DNA of 8,818 nucleotides from an uncultured Clostridia bacterium. Lineage in GTDB: Bacteria; Bacillota; Clostridia; Oscillospirales; Ruminococcaceae. Positions 4,964 to 8,818 of this stretch are shown here, one piece after another. The position numbers were made by a program, and so were the translations under genes. The stretch's first letter is position 1, and each line of letters begins with the position of its first letter. The DNA lies in the NCBI GenBank assembly GCA_937871145.1, contig CALMXN010000104.1, forward strand, positions 1 through 8,818, given 5' to 3'. The notes beneath the pieces were generated by a model. The model saw nothing but the letters and a program-made list of their open reading frames with translations. It made no database searches and was not told where the DNA came from.

Positions 4964-6310
4964 ATGAGAAAATGTAGTTTTTTTCTTGCGCTTTTAATGA
5001 TACTTGGTTTATTCGTTCCTACAACGGCTGAAGGTGTTTCTTTCAGTCCGTCTCTCGATATATATTCTGAAGCAGTTTATATGGTTAATCTGAATTCTGG
5101 TGAAGTAGTTTATAAAAAGAATGAAAACAAGTCTTTATATCCAGCCTCTTTAACTAAAATTATGACAGCGGTAGTCCTTTTAGAACAGTATAAGGATAAA
5201 CCAGACCAACTTAAGAAAACTTTGGTTTCTGCGCCGTCAGTTGCTTTTGATGATTTTGTAGGGCAGAAGGTTTCAACAGCTGATATAAGAATAGGTGAGA
5301 AGGTAAGCTACGAAGATTTGTTGTATGCTTTACTTCTTCCGTCAGCGTGTGAGGCTGCAAACATTATTGCTTATAATGTGGGCAAGGGTAATATCAACAA
5401 TTTTGTAAAAATGATGAATGACAAAGCAAAGGAGCTTGGCTGCACAAATACTAATTTTGCAAATGCTCACGGTCTTTATGACGCATCACAGGTCACATCA
5501 GCAAGAGATCTGACTATTATAACAAAATACGCAATGTCATTGCCGAGGTTTACTGATATAGCAAACACAACCCAACATACGATGGCTGCAACATCTGTTC
5601 ATCCGAAAGGAACGCTTGCCAAGCATACAAATGCAATGCTTTTTCCAGGACAGTACAGCTATAAATATGCTAAGGGTATCAAGACAGGAACGCTTGATGA
5701 AGCTGGAAGATGTCTTATTTCCACAGCAAGCAAAGACGGTGTTGATTATCTTATCGTTTCATTGAAGGCGCCGATGAAGGATCAGGACGGTAATAATAAA
5801 TTCTATAACTGTCTTGACCATATAACACTCTACAACTGGGCTTTCGGGAAATTATCATATGCAAAAATTCTTGATAAAAAGACAGTACTGACTCATATTG
5901 AGGTTGAATACGGAAAAAACGCAGTTCACGTAAACCTCACAGCAAAGGATGATTTCACAGCATTATGGCCTAAGGATGTTGATTTTACGACAGCAGTAAG
6001 GCAAAGGTACATAATGGAGGATTCGGTTATTGCTCCTGTGAAACAGGGTGACAAGCTGGGCAAGCTTGAGCTTGTTTATAATGGTAATGTAATATTCACG
6101 ACAGATTTAATTGCAGCATCATCTGTTGAAAGGAATACCACGAAGTATAAAATCAGTGTAGCAAAACAATTCCCTTCATCAAGTATGATGAAAATTGCTA
6201 TTTATATATGTATAGGAATAATTGCTTTATACACTACGATTTTTATTCTGAAAAACAAGAAAAAGCGCAGAAAAAAATTCAGAACAAAGACAAGTAAAAA
6301 AAGGTTTTAA
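4964..6310 (+). CDS. D-alanyl-D-alanine carboxypeptidase (S11, PBP5/DacF type)
   Basis: Penicillin-binding serine peptidase of 448 residues that removes the terminal D-Ala from peptidoglycan stem peptides outside the membrane. It has a signal peptide (about 1-23), SLTK with catalytic Ser62 and Lys65, a second motif SAC (127-129) where the textbook form is SxN, and KTG (240-242). HGLYDA (169-174) and TSARDL (178-183) are also typical of S11 enzymes. Residues of about 290-385 form the beta-rich C-terminal domain. The end differs from the usual amphipathic anchor: a true membrane helix (411-429) is followed by a 19-residue tail with 13 Lys/Arg, which should lie inside the cell. The start is preceded by a modest GAGG (4950-4953), 10 bases upstream. 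The gene has its own promoter and terminator. Assignment to DacF rather than DacA/DacB is not secure. Confidence 0.92.
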   Translation: MRKCSFFLALLMILGLFVPTTAEGVSFSPSLDIYSEAVYMVNLNSGEVVYKKNENKSLYPASLTKIMTAVVLLEQYKDKPDQLKKTLVSAPSVAFDDFVGQKVSTADIRIGEKVSYEDLLYALLLPSACEAANIIAYNVGKGNINNFVKMMNDKAKELGCTNTNFANAHGLYDASQVTSARDLTIITKYAMSLPRFTDIANTTQHTMAATSVHPKGTLAKHTNAMLFPGQYSYKYAKGIKTGTLDEAGRCLISTASKDGVDYLIVSLKAPMKDQDGNNKFYNCLDHITLYNWAFGKLSYAKILDKKTVLTHIEVEYGKNAVHVNLTAKDDFTALWPKDVDFTTAVRQRYIMEDSVIAPVKQGDKLGKLELVYNGNVIFTTDLIAASSVERNTTKYKISVAKQFPSSSMMKIAIYICIGIIALYTTIFILKNKKKRRKKFRTKTSKKRF

Positions 6311-6316
6311 TTAAGT

Positions 6317-6360
6317 AAATATATGCTCATAGTCGATATGGGCATATATTTTTTTATTTT
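6317..6360 (+). terminator. Rho-independent terminator of the carboxypeptidase gene
   Basis: 15-bp stem (6317-6331 with 6337-6351, one T-G pair) with loop GTCGA, then a T-rich run to 6360. It begins 6 bases after the stop codon and isolates the gene from the next operon. Confidence 0.9.
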
Positions 6361-6440
6361 ATTTATACTAATAAAAGATATTATCATAAACATTACCAGT
6401 AATATAATAATAAAATAAGAAAAGTATACCATTTTAGTGT

Positions 6441-6469
6441 TGATTTAAAAATTTTAATTTGATATAATT
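6441..6469 (+). promoter_or_regulatory. Promoter of the NADH dehydrogenase operon
   Basis: TTGATT (6441-6446, 4 of 6), a 17-base AT-only spacer, and a perfect TATAAT (6464-6469) with extended -10 TGA. Transcription should start near 6476, giving a leader of about 20 bases. No clear Rex-type or other operator was recognised around it. Confidence 0.78.
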
Positions 6470-6497
6470 AAAGCATTATTACTTAAAGGGGATAAAA

Positions 6498-8540
6498 ATG
6501 AAAAACGTAGTAATTGTTGGAGCAGGCTATGCTGGTATTTTAACTGCTAAAAAGCTTGCAAAAAAATTCAGAAAAAATGACGACATAAAAGTAACTATAA
6601 TTGACAAAAATCCTTTCCATACAATGCTTACCGAACTTCACGAGGTTGCTGCAAACAGAGTTGATGAAGACAGTATAAAAATCAGCCTTAGCAAGGTTTT
6701 TGCCGGAAGAAAGGTTGATGTAAAGCTTGACACTGTTGAATCAATTGACTTTGAAGGTAAAAAGGTTCTCGGTAAAGCTGATACTTATGACTATGACTAT
6801 CTTGTACTCGCAGCAGGTTCAAAGCCAACCTTCTTTGGCGTTCCTGGTGCTGAAGAATTCACGCATAAGCTATGGTCATACGATGATGCTGTAAAGCTCA
6901 AGGATCATATTCATAACTGCTTTAGACAGGCAGTGTGTGAAACTGACAAAGAAGAAAAAAGAAGATTACTTAATTTCTATGTAGTAGGTGCCGGCTTTAC
7001 CGGTGTTGAAATGATTGGTGAGCTTGCTGAATATGTACCTGTTTTATGCGATAAGTTTGAAATTGACAGAAGTGATGTAACTCTCACAAACGTTGATATA
7101 CTTACAAGAACAGTTCCTATTCTTCCAGAAAAGCTTTCGGCAAAAGTTGAAAGACGGCTTGCAAAAATGGGCGTTGATGTTGTTCTTGGAACAAGTGTTT
7201 GTGGAATCGGCAAAGATTTTATCGAACTAAAACAAGGCGATACTTGTGTCCGCAAGTCAACTAATACTGTTATCTGGACTGCTGGTATTGAAAGTGCTGA
7301 AATCACAGCTGAGGCTGCAAAGACACTTGAATCAGCAAACAGAGGAAGAATCAAGCTTGATAAATACCTTCGCTCTATTGATAATGAAAATGTTTTTGTT
7401 GTCGGCGACAATATGCTTTATACTGCGCCAGGTGAGAAAACGCCAGTTCCTCAGATGGTTGAGAACTGTGAGCAGAGTGCTCACACAGTAGCAGTCAATA
7501 TTGCAGTTGCATTGACAGGCAATGGTGAGATGGAAGAATACAATCCGAAATTCCACGGAGTAATGGTATGTATCGGCGGACGTTATGGTGTTGCACGTGT
7601 TGGCACATCAAAGCATATGTTCAACCTTTGCTCATTCTTTGCTATGTTTGCAAAGCATTTTATAAACATAATATATTTCATTCAGGTTCTTGGCTGGAAC
7701 AAGATATTGAGCTATTTGAAGCATGAGTTTTTCACTATCAGAAATAACCGTAGCTTTGTCGGCGGACATTTCTCAAACAAGACTCCTTCATTTATGCTTG
7801 TTACACTTCGGGTATGGCTCGGTGCAGTATGGCTCTTTGAAGGTATTATGAAGATTGTTGAGGGTTGGCTCAAGGCACCGAAGCTTGCTGGCTTCTTCGG
7901 TGGAGCGAATTCTTGGTATGACAAAATTCTAAACGGAGTAGCAAAAAGTCCAGATGGTGGAGACACTGTAACAGGTGCTACCGAAGCATCAGTCAGCTTT
8001 ATTCAGGGCCTTTCAGCAAAAGCTTCCAATATGGTTGATACAGTTTCAGCAGCAACAGGCGATACCGCAAAGGCAGTAGCTGAAAAGGTCGGAAAGGTAC
8101 TCATCAACTGGGATATCTTCGGCTGGTTCCAGGTTTACTTTGTGAGCGGAAAAGAGCTTTCACATTCAACACTTAACGACTATGCATTCAAAATCAATAT
8201 GCCATTGATGAATTGGTTTACTGATCATGTTATTCTTGCAAACAATGGAGTAACAATGTTCTTCCAGATATTCATTGTTGTTGCAGAAATCCTTATCGGA
8301 CTTGCACTTATGGGTGGATTGTTCACAACACCAGCAAGTGTATTCTCACTTGTTCTTCAGGTAATGTTCATTATGACAACTGGTCTTTACCTCGGAACAT
8401 TCTGGATGATTTTCGCAGCTATCGCTTTACTCTTCGGCGCAGGCAGAACTCTTGGTCTTGACTATTATGCTATGCCATACCTTAAGAAACACTGGAAAAA
8501 AGTACGCTGGGTAAGGAAGTCATATTTATACAATGATTAA
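6498..8540 (+). CDS. ndh2: Type II NADH dehydrogenase fused to DoxX-like membrane domain
   Basis: A 680-residue protein; ordinary NDH-2 enzymes have about 400. Residues 1-400 are NDH-2: FAD-binding GAGYAG (8-13), NADH-binding GAGFTG (164-169), FAD contact VGDN (Asp304) and a following PQMVENCEQ that matches the quinone-site region. An amphipathic stretch (about 385-412) probably lies on the membrane. Residues 430-655 resemble DoxX, with helices at about 432-454, 587-608, 614-632 and 634-650 and a basic C-terminus, so both ends should be inside. The loop 456-585 is then outside. It holds DTVTGAT (489-495) and DTVSAAT (514-520), both like the Dxx(S/T)(G/A)AT site where ApbE attaches FMN to the last Thr. 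The role would be NADH oxidation with quinone or outside flavin as acceptor. AAAGGGG lies 6 bases before the ATG. It overlaps the next gene by 8 bp. Confidence 0.88.
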   Translation: MKNVVIVGAGYAGILTAKKLAKKFRKNDDIKVTIIDKNPFHTMLTELHEVAANRVDEDSIKISLSKVFAGRKVDVKLDTVESIDFEGKKVLGKADTYDYDYLVLAAGSKPTFFGVPGAEEFTHKLWSYDDAVKLKDHIHNCFRQAVCETDKEEKRRLLNFYVVGAGFTGVEMIGELAEYVPVLCDKFEIDRSDVTLTNVDILTRTVPILPEKLSAKVERRLAKMGVDVVLGTSVCGIGKDFIELKQGDTCVRKSTNTVIWTAGIESAEITAEAAKTLESANRGRIKLDKYLRSIDNENVFVVGDNMLYTAPGEKTPVPQMVENCEQSAHTVAVNIAVALTGNGEMEEYNPKFHGVMVCIGGRYGVARVGTSKHMFNLCSFFAMFAKHFINIIYFIQVLGWNKILSYLKHEFFTIRNNRSFVGGHFSNKTPSFMLVTLRVWLGAVWLFEGIMKIVEGWLKAPKLAGFFGGANSWYDKILNGVAKSPDGGDTVTGATEASVSFIQGLSAKASNMVDTVSAATGDTAKAVAEKVGKVLINWDIFGWFQVYFVSGKELSHSTLNDYAFKINMPLMNWFTDHVILANNGVTMFFQIFIVVAEILIGLALMGGLFTTPASVFSLVLQVMFIMTTGLYLGTFWMIFAAIALLFGAGRTLGLDYYAMPYLKKHWKKVRWVRKSYLYND

Positions 8541-8818
8541 TAACATTGAAAAAAATATAGAGCTATATGATTTTGAGAAAGCCTTTGAGCTCGTTGGGGT
8601 TGAGGTTGACAAAGCTTTGTCATCCTCACCACTCATTATCAGGAATTATACTGAGCATTTAAAGCAGGCAAGAGGAAAATTTATAAGAACAGCTTCACTA
8701 TTGACTGTTGCTATGAATGATGAAGGATTAATTCAACCTGACGCAGTTTGTTTTGCGACAGCAATTGAGCTATTGCACCTCGGGACACTTGTTCACGATG
8801 ATGTTATAGATAATGCAA
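8533..8818 (+). CDS. Polyprenyl diphosphate synthase (5' part only)
   Basis: The first 95 codons of a trans-isoprenyl diphosphate synthase, cut by the window edge. Visible motifs are RGKFIR (47-52), in the place of the usual GGKRIRP, and the first Asp-rich motif DDVID (89-93) within LLHLGTLVHDDVID, which binds the magnesium-diphosphate of the allylic substrate. Such enzymes (HepT, IspB or DmkB type) extend farnesyl diphosphate to the side chain of menaquinone; chain length cannot be judged here. The ATG lies inside the end of ndh2 (8-bp overlap), with AAGGAAG (8513-8519) 13 bases upstream, so translation is probably coupled. Pairing with an NADH:quinone dehydrogenase suggests that it supplies that enzyme's quinone. 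Confidence 0.9.
   Translation, partial: MINNIEKNIELYDFEKAFELVGVEVDKALSSSPLIIRNYTEHLKQARGKFIRTASLLTVAMNDEGLIQPDAVCFATAIELLHLGTLVHDDVIDNA

Noticed and set aside
6446..6458. AAAATTTT-centred symmetry in the ndh2 promoter spacer as a Rex-type operator
   Set aside because: The symmetry is short and all A/T, with no TTGTGA-like half-sites.
6977..7411. 144-codon open frame antisense to ndh2
   Set aside because: It lies wholly within a well-supported gene, has no ribosome site or recognisable motif, and its Ser/Thr/Val-rich product is typical of a mirror frame.

Overview
The window looks like a chromosomal segment of a low-GC, endospore-lineage Firmicute, most likely a gut Clostridia/Ruminococcaceae relative. 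The evidence is AT-rich DNA, strong AGGAGG-type ribosome sites, TATAAT promoters, a sporulation sigma factor of the SigK type, and typical Firmicute gene families. There are no rRNA or tRNA genes, CRISPR arrays or transposases. No gene-free stretch exceeds about 210 bases.

Layout. (1) Positions 1-1837 hold the end of an operon: a possible tail of an upstream gene, a MacB/FtsX-type ABC permease and its ATPase, closed by a strong terminator. (2) Positions 1860-2889 form a sporulation block: an intact sigK-like gene with a hydrophobic pro-sequence, then a 36-residue lysine-rich protein behind a possible forespore (SigG-type) promoter, closed by a bidirectional hairpin. (3) Positions 2888-3316 (minus strand) encode an unknown, very AT-rich membrane protein. 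Two nearly identical 32-bp hairpin repeats bracket it, so it looks like an inserted gene. (4) Positions 3473-4807 hold a Qnr-like pentapeptide-repeat protein facing a metallophosphoesterase across a 1-bp gap. The phosphoesterase has lost two ligands of one metal site. (5) Positions 4885-6360 are a stand-alone D-Ala-D-Ala carboxypeptidase gene with its own promoter and terminator. (6) Positions 6441-8818 begin a respiratory operon: a type II NADH dehydrogenase fused to a DoxX-like membrane domain, overlapping by 8 bp a polyprenyl diphosphate synthase cut off by the window edge.

The last region is the most interesting. A fused NDH-2 beside a polyprenyl synthase recalls the flavin-based extracellular electron transfer loci of Gram-positive bacteria, where a dedicated NADH dehydrogenase feeds a dedicated demethylmenaquinone pool. 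In addition, the predicted outside loop of the fused protein carries two sequences that resemble ApbE flavinylation sites (DTVTGAT and DTVSAAT). If real, one polypeptide would carry electrons from cytosolic NADH to covalent FMN on the outer face. The motif match is seen in the sequence; the function is inference.
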